Source: Ferrovum myxofaciens (GTDB lineage Bacteria > Pseudomonadota > Gammaproteobacteria > Burkholderiales > Ferrovaceae). Taken from it: DNA of 41,338 bases. Under the pieces are notes generated by a model. It was not told the origin of the DNA and searched no databases. It was given only the letters and a program-made list of their open reading frames with translations. The stretch is from the NCBI RefSeq assembly GCF_000735045.1, contig NZ_JPOQ01000056.1:1-41338 (forward strand). Reading direction: 5' to 3'. The position numbers were made by a program, and so were the translations under genes. Shown piece by piece: positions 1 to 8,800 of this stretch. The stretch's first letter is position 1, and each line of letters begins with the position of its first letter.

Positions 1-184
1 GGTGCGACTCAACTCATCCTGAAATCGGCTGAAAACGGGTAAATCAGCCACTTTTGGTACAGGAAACTGGTGTAGTTGCCCGGTTAAAAGTGGCTTTTAA
101 AAATATTCAGGGCGTTTGAGTCCACAGCTGGGTGGCAGGTCGAAGAGATATTTGCATAGCCTTTGTCATAGCTTAACCGGGCTC

Positions 185-247
185 GTCCAACAAACGGTTC
201 AGGTCGTGGCTCGCTTCGCGATCACGACCTAACCTTATTCGTTATAA
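185..247 (+). other. attC-like integron recombination site
   Basis: The site has the layout of a short (about 60 bp) integron attC. A GTCCAAC box (185-191, fits RYYYAAC) is followed by AAACG, and a GTTATAA box lies at 241-247 (imperfect GTTRRRY). Between them is a long inverted repeat: GGTT (196-199) plus AGGTCGTG (201-208) pairs with CACGACCT (223-230) plus AACC (231-234). C200 is unpaired, matching the extrahelical base that orients attC sites. An inner TCGC-TTC-GCGA hairpin caps the stem. The arrangement closely resembles class 1 cassette attC sites such as that of aadA1. No integrase or attI is visible. It could be a fortuitous hairpin, but the boxes, the bulge and the length all fit. Confidence 0.68.
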
Positions 248-324
248 GCCCTAATCCACGAAATTTTCAGATTCGTTTAAACCGATACTTATCATCGCAA
301 GTAATAAGGTCTGTAACCTAAGGT

Positions 325-636
325 TTAGGCGTGTGCGTGCGGTGTCTGGACAGACTGCACCGCTAGGCGCAGACCCATTGCTTTGAGAATGGCAGACAGG
401 CTGCTAAGCACAGGATTACCCTCTGGTGACAAGGTGCGGTAAAGTTGTGTCGTGCTCAAGTGAGCAGTTTCAGCTACGGTTTGCACTCCGCCAAAGGCTT
501 TCGTCATTTGACGTAGGGTAATTAGAAGTTCGCTCTGATCGCCGTCCTCAAGAATACTATTGAGCAATTGAATCGCATAGCCGGGATCATCCCGGAACAT
601 CTCGGCCATTGCCTCGTCATGCGCTCTATCTTTCAT
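325..636 (-). CDS. HigA-type antitoxin (HI1420-like addiction module antidote)
   Basis: A 103-aa protein that should neutralise the toxin encoded just upstream and bind DNA to autorepress the pair. The start at 636 (MKDRAHDEAMAEMF) fits the family. Residues about 45-90 hold a helix-turn-helix of the addiction-module antidote family (VQTVAETAHLSTTQLYRTLS, then a segment with NPVLSSLSAILKAMGL). The start codon overlaps the toxin 3' end by 11 bp, giving toxin-first order as in higBA and HI1419/HI1420. The open frame continues upstream to 837 but only as a shadow of the toxin gene. Its 3' end lies about 75 bp from the attC-like site, so it may belong to an integron cassette. Confidence 0.85.
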   Translation of the reverse strand: MKDRAHDEAMAEMFRDDPGYAIQLLNSILEDGDQSELLITLRQMTKAFGGVQTVAETAHLSTTQLYRTLSPEGNPVLSSLSAILKAMGLRLAVQSVQTPHAHA

Positions 637-958
637 CGTTTGATCTCCTTTGCCAGTCTTGCCAGTATCCACATGCCCTATCGATATCTGCATCTTGGGT
701 TCGCTTGTCGCCGCCACACAGAAGCAAAACAATTTCTTTACCAGAAACCGCGTAATACACCCTATAGCCAGAACCAACATCAATGCGTAGCTCCCATACT
801 CCATCACGACAAAATTTATGATCGCCAAAATTGCCAAGCTCGATGCGCGTCACTCGTCGATTCACCGCAATTTTTGCAGTCACATCGCGCAATTCTCGAA
901 GCCAGTCGAGATAGATATCCTTCTCGTCCGTAGTTAGATAGTGTCGGATTTCGTACAT
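626..958 (-). CDS. RelE/ParE-superfamily toxin (HigB / HI1419-like)
   Basis: A 110-aa toxin of the 'phage-derived Gp49-like / addiction module killer' type within the RelE/ParE fold. Family members are usually mRNA endonucleases that act at the ribosome. Visible family marks are WLRELRDVTAKIAVNRRV near residues 19-36, the central GVWELRIDVGSGYRVYYAV segment, and IVLLLCGGDKRTQDADIDRA near the C-terminus. The length is normal and the gene looks intact. It is first in the operon, and the antitoxin start lies inside its last codons. The pair is read opposite to the attC-like site and would need its own promoter. Confidence 0.87.
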   Translation of the reverse strand: MYEIRHYLTTDEKDIYLDWLRELRDVTAKIAVNRRVTRIELGNFGDHKFCRDGVWELRIDVGSGYRVYYAVSGKEIVLLLCGGDKRTQDADIDRACGYWQDWQRRSNDER

Positions 959-963
959 GGTTA

Positions 964-992
964 ATTTTCGTCTATAAACGAATTACTGTCAA
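964..992 (-). promoter_or_regulatory. Putative promoter/operator of the toxin-antitoxin pair
   Basis: On the minus strand a perfect TTGACA (987-992) lies just upstream of the toxin start. With a 17-bp spacer the -10 would be GAAAAT (964-969), which is weak and would make the mRNA nearly leaderless. The 14-bp imperfect palindrome TCGTCTATAAACGA (968-981, 12 of 14 symmetric) overlaps this region. It is the obvious candidate operator for the antitoxin HTH. Confidence 0.4.
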
Positions 993-1087
993 GAGTTACG
1001 AGATTCGATAAAGGAAGTAAATTTGTTTCAAAACTGCGGCAATTGCAACTTCTTGCCTGTCGGAAAATAAGTGATTGTCAATGGCCA

Positions 1088-1429
1088 ACAGATTTGACCC
1101 ACTTTTGGCCATTAATTTTGACCCACCCCAGAACCACCGCCTAATTTTTGCCTCAGACGGTAGCTTTCACCCCCAAGCATGAATATTTGGGCATGGTGTA
1201 TCAGTCGATCAACAATTGGTACGACCACATTTTCATCAATAAAGAAATCTCCCCAGCGTGTAAAGTCCTTGTTGGTGGTCAGGATGATTGATCTGAACTC
1301 ATGCAGGGCATGGATCAGTTGAAACAGATTATGGTTGCTCTGTCGGCTCATCGGCAGGTATCCCAATTCGTCGATTACGATTAAACCCAAATTGTTCATT
1401 AGAGATTTGGGTTGATTTCTGGCAAACTA
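1088..1429 (-). mobile_element. IS21-family remnant (istB end and terminal repeats)
   Basis: The segment contains the C-terminal part of an IstB gene and, just outside its stop, two copies of the motif TTTGACCCAC (about 1089-1125). Multiple short subterminal repeats at the ends are typical of IS21 elements. The istA gene and most of istB are missing. The remnant ends at the left border of the neighbouring IS1380-type element. A 9-bp inverted repeat (1384-1392 with 1405-1413) sits at the truncated end. Confidence 0.7.
1112..1399 (-). pseudogene. istB: Truncated IS21 helper ATPase IstB (C-terminal third)
   Basis: The 95 codons encode the C-terminal part of the IstB/DnaC-like AAA+ helper that assists IstA in IS21 transposition. 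The Walker B/DELGYLP segment (IVIDELGYLPM, residues 7-17), the sensor-like SIILTTNKDFTRWGDFF (about 37-53) and the closing DRLIHHAQIFMLGGESYRL are clear. Full IstB is about 250 residues, so the N-terminal half with Walker A is gone. The first ATG here is only an internal Met. The frame stays open a little further upstream until the IS1380 end, so this is a fragment without its own expression signals. Confidence 0.85.
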
Positions 1430-2810
1430 CCAAGGCCATTGACTGAGGGGGTCATGGTTGCAAAGGTTCTAATGGACATAATTAGATATATTCTTTTTTA
1501 TCATGTGGTTACCGAAAATGGCGCAATCTGAAATTCTTTCTGGCGATGATTTTTCCGTGGGATTCAGTGACCGCGAGGTGACTGCCTGGGGTGGGCTGGC
1601 CCTATTCAAGAAAATGCTCGACAGTATGGGGTTTTCTGAGGCAGTCACGACCTGGGGGCTCCCCGAACCTGGTTCCAATCGGGGATACGACCCGAGGCAG
1701 TTGGTGGAACAATTTCTCGTATCGATATGGTGTGGTGCCTGTCGGTTTTCGCATCTTGAGATGGTGCGTATGGATAACACGCTGGTACGTTTGTTTGGCT
1801 GGACGAAAGCGGCTGGGCACAAGGCTTTGGTACGTTTTTTCAATCGGTTTGACATGATCCGTAACGAGCAGGTGCAGTGCGAGATTTATCGCTGGCTGTT
1901 TGATCAAATTCACGCGTTGAAAAGCGTGACTCTGGATCTGGACTCTACCGTGATCACGCGCAATGGGGAGCAAGAAGGGGCGGTCCGAGGGTACAACCCG
2001 GGGCGGCGTGGTCGGGCCAGTCACCATCCCTTGTTGGCTTTTGTGGCTGAGGCGCGCATGGTGGCTAACTTCTGGCTACGTCCGGGAAATACACACTCCG
2101 CCAACAATGTTCTGCAATTTCTTGAGGCCACATTAGCCCATCTTGGGGAGAAAAAAGTTGGGTTGTTACGTGCTGATAGCGGCTTTTTCGAAGATGTTTT
2201 CCTGAAGGTTCTGGAAGAAAAGAGAATCCCTTACATTATTGCGGCACGCCTGAATCAGGTATTGCAACGGGGGCTTTATCAGGCCACGGGTTGGTGGGCA
2301 CTGGAGCCCGGATTAGAATTGACGGAAATTAGTTATCAAGCGGCATGCTGGAGCCAACCACGCCGGGTTATCGTGGTACGACAAAGCATCCGACAAAGGA
2401 AAAATGCTCCGGGAAAACTTTGCCCCTCTTCGAAGATGATCCTGACATTCAAGGATGGCGTTACGGGGGCTTTTGTCACTACTCTGGAACTCCCGGTTGC
2501 GGAGGTCTGGCGCACTTATCGCGGACGTGCGGATTGCGAGAACAGAATCAAGGAATTGAAAGCCGACTTCGGTCTGGATGCATTCAATCTCAGGGACTTT
2601 TGGGCGACAGAATCCGCTCTTGGATTTGCCATGCTGGCCTACAACCTGATGAGTTTATTCCGTCAATCCGTGATGCGCGCACGGGTGCAACATACCTTAT
2701 CTACCCTGCATGGGCTCGTGCTGTCTATCGGAGGCGCATGGAAAACAAATTCGAAGACCGATGAGCCAAAACGACTGATGCTATCAATCCCAAGAAAACA
2801 TAGGGCTTGG
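1430..2810 (+). mobile_element. IS1380-family insertion sequence (approximate borders)
   Basis: The borders are inferred from where flanking homology stops (istB on the left, recD2 on the right) and from imperfect inverted ends. The left end begins CCAAGGCC at 1430; the right end, read inward on the other strand, begins CCAAGCCC at 2810. No target-site duplication is visible (left flank AACTA, right flank TTACT), and the two flanks belong to unrelated genes. This is therefore probably a product of deletion or recombination after insertion. At about 1.38 kb it is shorter than typical IS1380 elements, which may mean one end is trimmed. Confidence 0.6.
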
Positions 2811-2846
2811 TTACTTCGCGCAACCGTTCCGGCATCTGATCAATGA
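1503..2846 (+). CDS. IS1380-family DDE transposase
   Basis: A 447-aa DDE transposase. Family landmarks are VTLDLDSTVI (first catalytic Asp region, about residue 143), LLRADSGFF (second Asp, about 223) and the C-terminal YRGRADCENRIKELKADFGL box (about 338-357) with the catalytic Glu in the IS4/IS1380 'Y-(x)-R...E' arrangement. The start at 1503 and an in-frame ATG at 1518 are both possible. The reading frame runs past the inferred right end of the element, so the last dozen residues (after about HRAWL) appear to be encoded by adjacent recD2 DNA. The protein may be active or slightly altered at its C-terminus. Confidence 0.87.
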   Translation: MWLPKMAQSEILSGDDFSVGFSDREVTAWGGLALFKKMLDSMGFSEAVTTWGLPEPGSNRGYDPRQLVEQFLVSIWCGACRFSHLEMVRMDNTLVRLFGWTKAAGHKALVRFFNRFDMIRNEQVQCEIYRWLFDQIHALKSVTLDLDSTVITRNGEQEGAVRGYNPGRRGRASHHPLLAFVAEARMVANFWLRPGNTHSANNVLQFLEATLAHLGEKKVGLLRADSGFFEDVFLKVLEEKRIPYIIAARLNQVLQRGLYQATGWWALEPGLELTEISYQAACWSQPRRVIVVRQSIRQRKNAPGKLCPSSKMILTFKDGVTGAFVTTLELPVAEVWRTYRGRADCENRIKELKADFGLDAFNLRDFWATESALGFAMLAYNLMSLFRQSVMRARVQHTLSTLHGLVLSIGGAWKTNSKTDEPKRLMLSIPRKHRAWLLRATVPASDQ

Positions 2847-3219
2847 TGTCGAAAACTTCTGCGCCGAAAGCCTTGACTAGCCTGCCTGCATATACCGGAC
2901 CGATGCCCTTGACCATGCCTGAACCCAGATAGCGCTCTATTCCGGACAAGGTATTGGGGGGAGAGACTTTGACGACGAGGGCGCGAAATTGCCTACCATG
3001 TTCTCGGTCTATGGCCCAGTTTCCGGATGCCGAGACATATTCTCCTGGAGAGATCATGGGGGTATGTCCGATCAGGGTGACGAGTTCGCGTTCTCCCTTG
3101 ACCTTGAGGCGCAGGACGCAGAAGCCGTTTTCGGCGTTATGGAAGGTGACGCGCTCGACCAGACCGGCCAGGCGCTCATGTTCGCTGGTGGTTTCTTGCG
3201 GAATTCTTGGATTCAGCAT
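2811..3219 (-). pseudogene. recD2: RecD2-type helicase, N-terminal fragment cut by the IS
   Basis: The fragment encodes the N-terminus of an ATP-dependent RecD-like (RecD2) 5'-3' DNA helicase. The OB-fold start (ERLAGLVERVTFHNAENGFC), the NWAIDREHGRQF segment and the helix-hairpin-helix region with YLGSGMVKGIGPVYAGRL are typical. Homology stops after the sequence PERLREV, exactly at the IS border. Family members are over 700 residues, so all helicase motifs are lost. The likely start is ATG at 3219; a TTG at 3276 would add 19 residues. It lies 57 bp downstream of the yecA-like gene on the same strand and was probably cotranscribed with it. Confidence 0.82.
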
Positions 3220-3276
3220 GGGAGGCGTAGCCGAAAAATACGAAAGGACGGCAAGCGGTGCAGAGTACCGTCTCAA

Positions 3277-4020
3277 TCAATGGAATAACTCATCGGATCC
3301 ACAGCACTTCTTGAATTTCTTGCCGGAACCGCACGGGCACGGGTCGTTGCGTCCCACTTTGGCGTCGCTTCGGCGAAAGGGCTGTGTTTCATCATCGTTT
3401 GAAGTACGAATATTCCCGATACGCGACTCAATTGCCTGCATGCGTAGGGGCTCGAAATAAGCGTGCAGCGCCACTATGGCATCGGGAATGGAATCATAGG
3501 CTTCCTGAATCGCGCGTTTCTCGTCGGCACTCTCTGAAAGAATCTCCCAACCCGGCTCGGTTCCCAGGAGCACCATGGGTGCAACCAGTTCGGTGCGATC
3601 CTTCATGATGGATCGCCACCAGGGTTCAAGAAATACCGCGGCACCGAGCATGAATCCTTCGCACCAGCCTTCAGCATCGTAAAACTCACTGTTGTCAGGT
3701 TGAGGTAGTACAAATAGCAGGGGGCCGAAGCGGTCCTCGTCGATTGTGGTTGCTACCGTGTTGTAATGGCGCATGATCAGGTTCGAGATGCGGCTCGCCT
3801 CATCCAGCGTGTCGAATTCGGGAGATTCTTCGCCATTGTCCATATCCCATACCCATGGTAACCAGCGGCTGGGAAGGATTACATCGGGATTGAGTACGAC
3901 GGCTGCCAGAAAACCATCGAAAGTGGAAATATCCATACAGGATCCCGGCGATTTATCGGAAAGCAGAAAATCATCCAGTTCGTTGATTTCATCATCGGTA
4001 AGAGGCTGGTTCACATTCAT
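3277..4020 (-). CDS. YecA/UPF0149-family protein with C-terminal SEC-C zinc motif
   Basis: A 247-aa protein, start at 4020 ([20 protein letters not shown]), preceded by AAGGGA about 10 nt upstream. Residues about 8-170 match the UPF0149 (YgfB/YecA) all-helical fold, including the [15 protein letters not shown] segment and the [11 protein letters not shown] segment. The C-terminus is a SEC-C motif, [15 protein letters not shown], which binds zinc and is shared with SecA tails. Molecular function is poorly defined for the family. Related SEC-C proteins can associate with ribosomes or SecA, but nothing here shows that directly. Intact and ordinary in length. Confidence 0.87.
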   Translation of the reverse strand: MNVNQPLTDDEINELDDFLLSDKSPGSCMDISTFDGFLAAVVLNPDVILPSRWLPWVWDMDNGEESPEFDTLDEASRISNLIMRHYNTVATTIDEDRFGPLLFVLPQPDNSEFYDAEGWCEGFMLGAAVFLEPWWRSIMKDRTELVAPMVLLGTEPGWEILSESADEKRAIQEAYDSIPDAIVALHAYFEPLRMQAIESRIGNIRTSNDDETQPFRRSDAKVGRNDPCPCGSGKKFKKCCGSDELFH

Positions 4021-4254
4021 CGGAGAATCCCTTATCGAATAGTGCTGACGGTTTCGAGTTTTTAGTTCAACACCTGACGGTGGCTGCCGTAGCGCACCGT
4101 TACTTCGAATAATACTTCTTCTGAATCCAAGTGCTTTTTTGGGTCTGTGGTTGAGGCGATTCACAGCCTGCTATTCCCTGTTTCGGTCGCCTACGCTCAC
4201 CCAATTCGTGATCATAACCGATGAGCCGGAAACCCGCATGAATCCTGGACGCGA

Positions 4255-4274
4255 CCTCTTGAGCGCTCAAGAGG
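4255..4274. promoter_or_regulatory. Perfect 20-bp palindrome (possible operator)
   Basis: CCTCTTGAGCGCTCAAGAGG is fully symmetric. A second half-site, CGCTCAAGAG, lies at 4341-4350. It is in the non-coding stretch upstream of the yecA-like gene. A dimeric repressor site is one reading; a cruciform or recombinase core is another. Confidence 0.3.
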
Positions 4275-4389
4275 CCAACAGAGAACAGAGAGAGGAAAAC
4301 AAGGAAAGTGGTACCGGAAACTGGGTCGGTTGCAGGGTAACGCTCAAGAGAAAAACTGCCGGAACCGCGCCAACAGGGGCGTTGCGGGC

Positions 4390-4421
4390 AAAAAAATCCC
4401 AACCGATACGGGTTGGGATTT
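4390..4421 (-). terminator. Intrinsic terminator, perfect 11-bp stem
   Basis: AAATCCCAACC (4394-4404) pairs perfectly with GGTTGGGATTT (4411-4421) around a 6-nt loop. On the minus strand the stem is followed by a run of seven U residues (4390-4396), so it should stop minus-strand transcription coming from the tRNA-like region to its right. The side facing the + strand has only a short U run. Confidence 0.75.
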
Positions 4422-4427
4422 AAGGTA

Positions 4428-4850
4428 ATGGTGGTGGGGCGCAATCCCGCGCCAAACCGCGCCAGTTCAGGCCATTATGCCCGCTGCCAACTGCTGCGGA
4501 AAGGTGCGAAACCTACCCGTTACTTCCGTGGATGGAAACAAATCCCAGCGCTTCTGACGTCAGCATGTGCCGCAAGATCGACAGCCAGTTCGATTCCCGT
4601 TTACGGAATTGAACCCGCGTCCGCAGTCCGACAAGGATAGCAAGGTTTTGATCTTGCGGTCGTGGATTCGAGTATTTGGCCGAATTCCATCCGCCCGCAC
4701 TTACCGTGCGAGGGCGCATCGCCCTGCGAAACCTGTGCTGTAACGGCCCAATCGTCGAACGCCCCAGTTCGATCCCCGATTCCGCTATCGAACCACCGCC
4801 CCAGGAGCGAAACCCGGTACCAGACGACCTGCCTGGATAGAGTACGCCGT
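4428..4850 (-). other. Gene-free stretch with tRNA-like debris
   Basis: No convincing protein gene is present. Several pieces look like tRNA T-arms or D-arms: AGTTCGATTCCCG (about 4587), GGAATTGAACCCGCG (about 4604), GTGGATTCGAG (about 4661), AGTTCGATCCCCG (about 4765) and CCTGGATAGAGTAC (about 4831). They occur in both orientations. None can be folded into a full cloverleaf by eye. The strong terminator at the left end and the CACCACCA-like sequence just before it suggest that minus-strand tRNA genes once stood here and have decayed or been shuffled by integration events. Confidence 0.35.
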
Positions 4851-4896
4851 TTAGTCATCATCATTAAGCGATAGACTTCGCTGCAATATGCGACGC

Positions 4897-4939
4897 TTGA
4901 CGTTGTGTATTGAGTCGTATAAACTCTGCTAAACAATAC
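4897..4939 (+). promoter_or_regulatory. Putative promoter/operator of the defence operon
   Basis: A candidate promoter is TTGACG (4897-4902) with TATAAA (4918-4923), with a short 15-bp spacer. An inverted repeat, GTATTG (4907-4912) and CAATAC (4934-4939), brackets the -10 box. The octamer CGATAGAC occurs at 4869-4876 and again at 4940-4947. BrxR/CapW-type regulators usually repress their own promoters through inverted repeats in this position, so these are plausible binding sites. Seen by eye only. Confidence 0.3.
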
Positions 4940-4964
4940 CGATAGACCATCGAAGCCATAGCAA

Positions 4965-5846
4965 ATGTCCAGCGACCAACTTTCAGCAATGACCCAATCG
5001 CAACGCGACCGCCTCGCGTTCCTTGAGTTGCGCCTGCGTTTTGTCGGGGAATTTCGCCGCCAGGACTTGGTGGAACGGTTTGGCATCCAGGCGGCGGCGG
5101 CAACTCGCGACATCGGCCAGTACAAAGAACTAGGCCCTCGCAATCTTGACTACGACACCAAGCGCAAGGTTTATGTGCGCGCCGATTGGTTCCGCCCGGT
5201 GTTCGACTTTGCAGCAAGTCGCGTCCTTACGTGGCTGTCGCAGGGCTTTGGTGACGGCGAGCCGATGCGTGTCCGCCAATTGGTGGCGTGTGAAGGTTCG
5301 GAGCTGTCGATCAATCTGGATCTCGAAATGTTGTCGGTGCTGACTCGCGCCATCCACAAGAAAACAGCTGTCGAGATTTCTTACCGCGCGCTGTCCAGCG
5401 GATTGACCACCCGTGAGATCGTCCCATTCGCCTTGGCCGACAACGGGCAGCGTTGGCACGTCCGCGCGTTCGACCGTCGCAGCGGCGACTTCCGCGATTT
5501 CGTACTGACTCGAATTGCTGATGCCAGACCGGTCGCCGGTGCGGTTCAGGAGCACGAAAACTCCGACCAAGACATTCAGTGGAACCGGATCGCTGAGATT
5601 GAACTGGTTCCTCACCCGGCCAACGTTCAGCACCCCGATACCATTGAAGCCGAGTACGGCATGGAAAACGGCGCGCTACGGATGCGCGTGCGCGCGGCAA
5701 TGGCCGGATATCTGATGCGTCGCTGGAACGTGGATTGCACCGAAGACCACAGTCTCAAGGGTGTCGAATACCACCTCTGGCTGCGCAATCGCCAAGCGCT
5801 TTATGGCGTGACCAACCTCGTGCTTGCACCCGGGTACGAGGTTTAG
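4965..5846 (+). CDS. BrxR/CapW-like transcriptional regulator (wHTH-WYL-WCX)
   Basis: A 293-aa regulator. Residues about 14-60 form a winged helix-turn-helix ([20 protein letters not shown], then [15 protein letters not shown]). Residues about 115-195 are a WYL domain, with [19 protein letters not shown] standing where the Trp-Tyr-Leu motif normally sits. The rest is a WCX-like C-terminal extension. Proteins of this build (BrxR, CapW) sit first in defence islands and repress them until a ligand is sensed through the WYL domain. That fits its place here, 14 bp before the helicase gene. ATG at 4965 was chosen although no clear SD precedes it; ATG at 4989 is an alternative. Confidence 0.85.
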   Translation: MSSDQLSAMTQSQRDRLAFLELRLRFVGEFRRQDLVERFGIQAAAATRDIGQYKELGPRNLDYDTKRKVYVRADWFRPVFDFAASRVLTWLSQGFGDGEPMRVRQLVACEGSELSINLDLEMLSVLTRAIHKKTAVEISYRALSSGLTTREIVPFALADNGQRWHVRAFDRRSGDFRDFVLTRIADARPVAGAVQEHENSDQDIQWNRIAEIELVPHPANVQHPDTIEAEYGMENGALRMRVRAAMAGYLMRRWNVDCTEDHSLKGVEYHLWLRNRQALYGVTNLVLAPGYEV

Positions 5847-5860
5847 GAGAAGGCTTACAA

Positions 5861-8800
5861 ATGCTAAAACTAGAAGACATCAAGAAAAACGCAGCCATCT
5901 CCGGTATCGAGCCCGGGCATGTCGTGCGCATTGTTACCACGGAACCTGTCGGCGACAACGCCCTCACCGTCTACTACAAGACAGCGGATGGCAAGCTCCT
6001 GGAACGGATGCTATTCCGCAACGACGAGGTGAAGTTGTCGCTGGCCGAGGCTGGCCGCCCCTGGGCGTTTGATGCGCCGGGTGAGGAATTTAAGCTCGCA
6101 GTCGAAGCCTACCGGATCAATCTGGCCCACCTGTTCGATCCAATGATGGCCGTCCACACATCCAATGTGGAGCCGCTGCCGCACCAGATCACCGCTGTTT
6201 ACGAATCAATGCTGCCACGCCAGCCCCTTCGTTATGTGCTTGCGGACGATCCGGGTGCGGGCAAAACCATCATGGCCGGGCTGTTCATCCGCGAACTGTT
6301 GATGCGTGCCGATGCCAAGCGCATCCTGATTGTTGCGCCGGGCAGTCTGGTCGAACAGTGGCAGGACGAAATGTTCGAGAAGTTCGGCCTGTCTTTCACA
6401 TTGTTTTCCCGCGAGCAAGTTGAGCAGTCACGCGGAGGCAATCCGTTCGACGATATCGACCTGATGGTCGCTCGGGTAGATCAACTCTCCCGCAACGAAG
6501 ACCTCCAAGAAAAGCTGCGACTATCCCATTGGGATCTGATCGTTGTCGATGAAGCGCACAAACTGTCAGCCAGCTACTTCGGCAACAAGGTCAACAAGAC
6601 CAAGCGCTTCCAACTGGGCGAACTGCTGGGTTCGATCACGCGCCACTTCCTGCTGATGACGGCAACGCCGCACAACGGCAAGGAAGAGGACTTCCAGTTG
6701 TTCATGTCTTTGCTGGACTCCGACCGCTTCTATGGCAAGTTCCGCGACGGTGCGCACAAGGTCGACGTCACCGATTTGATGCGCCGCACAGTCAAGGAAG
6801 AGATGCTGCGCTTCGATGGCACCAAACTGTTCCCTGACCGCCGCGCGATCACCGCCAACTACAAACTCTCTGATCCTGAAGCTGCGCTTTACGCTGCTGT
6901 CACCGACTACGTCAAAGAGGAAATGAACCGGGCCGATCAACTGGACGGGCAGCGCAAAGGTAACGTCGGCTTCGCCTTGACATCCCTGCAACGGCGATTG
7001 GCGTCGAGCCCCGAGGCGATTTACCAATCACTCAAACGTCGGTGCAACAAACTCAAGCGCCGTGTTGAAGATGAAAAACTGCGCAATCGTGGTCAAACGC
7101 TGGCTGAAACGCTCAACGTCAATGGCGCTCCAGAAGACATTTGGGAGTCTGCCGACGCCATGTCTCCCGACGACTATGAGAATTTCGAAGAGGCCGTGGT
7201 CGATCAAGCGACAGCCGCGCAAACGATTCAGGAGCTCGAGGCTGAAATCATCATCCTTGACGCCTTGGAGGAGCAGGCAAAGCAGGTTGTCCACTCCGGC
7301 CAAGACCGCAAGTGGGACGAACTTTCCAACCTGTTGCAGTCGCCGACCATGCGCGAAGAAAGTGGCCGCCAGCGCAAGCTGATCATCTTCACCGAGCATC
7401 GCGACACGCTGAATTACCTCGCGATCAAGATTCGTGGACTGATCGGCAACGAAGAAGCCGTGACGATGATCCACGGCGGCGTCAAACGCGAAGAGCGCCG
7501 CAAGGTTCAGGAACTGTTCCGCAATGACCCGGCAACGCGCGTACTGCTGGCTACCGACGCCGCTGGCGAAGGTGTGAACCTGCAAAACGCCAACCTGATG
7601 GTCAATTACGACCTGCCCTGGAATCCCAACCGCTTGGAGCAGCGCTTCGGTCGTATCCACCGGATTGGCCAGACCGAGGTCTGCCACTTGTGGAATATGG
7701 TCGCCGCCGAAACCCGCGAGGGTGACGTGTTCCAGCGCCTGTTCGAGAAGCTGGAAGTCGAGCGCGAAGCATTGGGTGGTCGTGTGTTCGACATCCTCGG
7801 CGAAGTGTTTGAGGACAAGAGCCTCAAAGATCTGCTGATCGAAGCGATACGCTACGGCGAAGACCCCGAAGTCCGCTGGCGCCTGCTGCGCAAAATTGAA
7901 GGTGCGCTCGACACTGTCCACCTTGAAAACATCATCAAGCGCAATGCCCTGTGCGAAGAGGTAATGAGTACCGAGCGCCTGTTTGCCGTCAAGGAGGAAA
8001 TGGAAAAGGCAGAGGCCCGCAAGCTGCAGCCTTATTTCATTCGCTCCTTCTTCAATCAGGCATTCCAGCAACTCGGCGGTGAACTGCGCCCGCGCGAACA
8101 AGGGCGCTACGAGATCACCCACGTTCCAGCCAATATCCGCGAACGCGACCGCCAAATCACCGGACGTGACCGCCGCAACGCCGACACCGTACTGCGTCGC
8201 TACGAACGCGTTTGCTTCGAGAAGCAATTCGTCCGTCTAATCGAGCGTGTCGGTGCGCCAATGGCCAGCCTGATGCACCCCGGCCACCCGCTGATGCAAT
8301 CGGTGACCGACCTCGTGCTGGAACAGCATCGCAACAAACTCAAGCAAGGCGCAGTGCTGGTCGACCCCAGCGATATGGGCATCACCCCCAAGGTGATGTT
8401 CATCATCGACCAATCGGTGCGAGAAGGTGCAGATCCCGCCCACGTTGTGTCTCGCCGGATGCAATTTGTTGAGATCGACCCACAGGGCAACACCATCAAT
8501 GCTGGCTGGGCCCCCCACTTGGATATGGAATCCATAAGCAAGGCCGATCTAGCACTGATTCAGGACGTGTTCGAAGCACCGTGGCTCAACGGCACCGATG
8601 CGCAAAACCTCGAGCAGGTTGCGCTGGCGCACGCCTCCACCCATCTCGTGCCAGAGCACTTCGACGAGGTGCGTAATCGCCGCGAGAAGAATGTCGACAA
8701 GACCCTAGCCGCAGTTCACGAGCGCTTGGTCAAGGAAATCAATTACTGGTCAGACCGCTACATCAAGCTTCAAGACGACATCGCCGCAGGCAAAGACGTG

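Noticed and set aside
4428-4510. A complete tRNA gene before the terminator
   Set aside because: The 3' end looks CCA-like, but no T-arm, anticodon arm and acceptor stem can be paired together, so only debris is reported.
7028-8227. A 399-codon open frame antisense to the helicase gene
   Set aside because: It mirrors the high-GC coding strand of the helicase, has no SD or recognisable domain, and runs against the operon.
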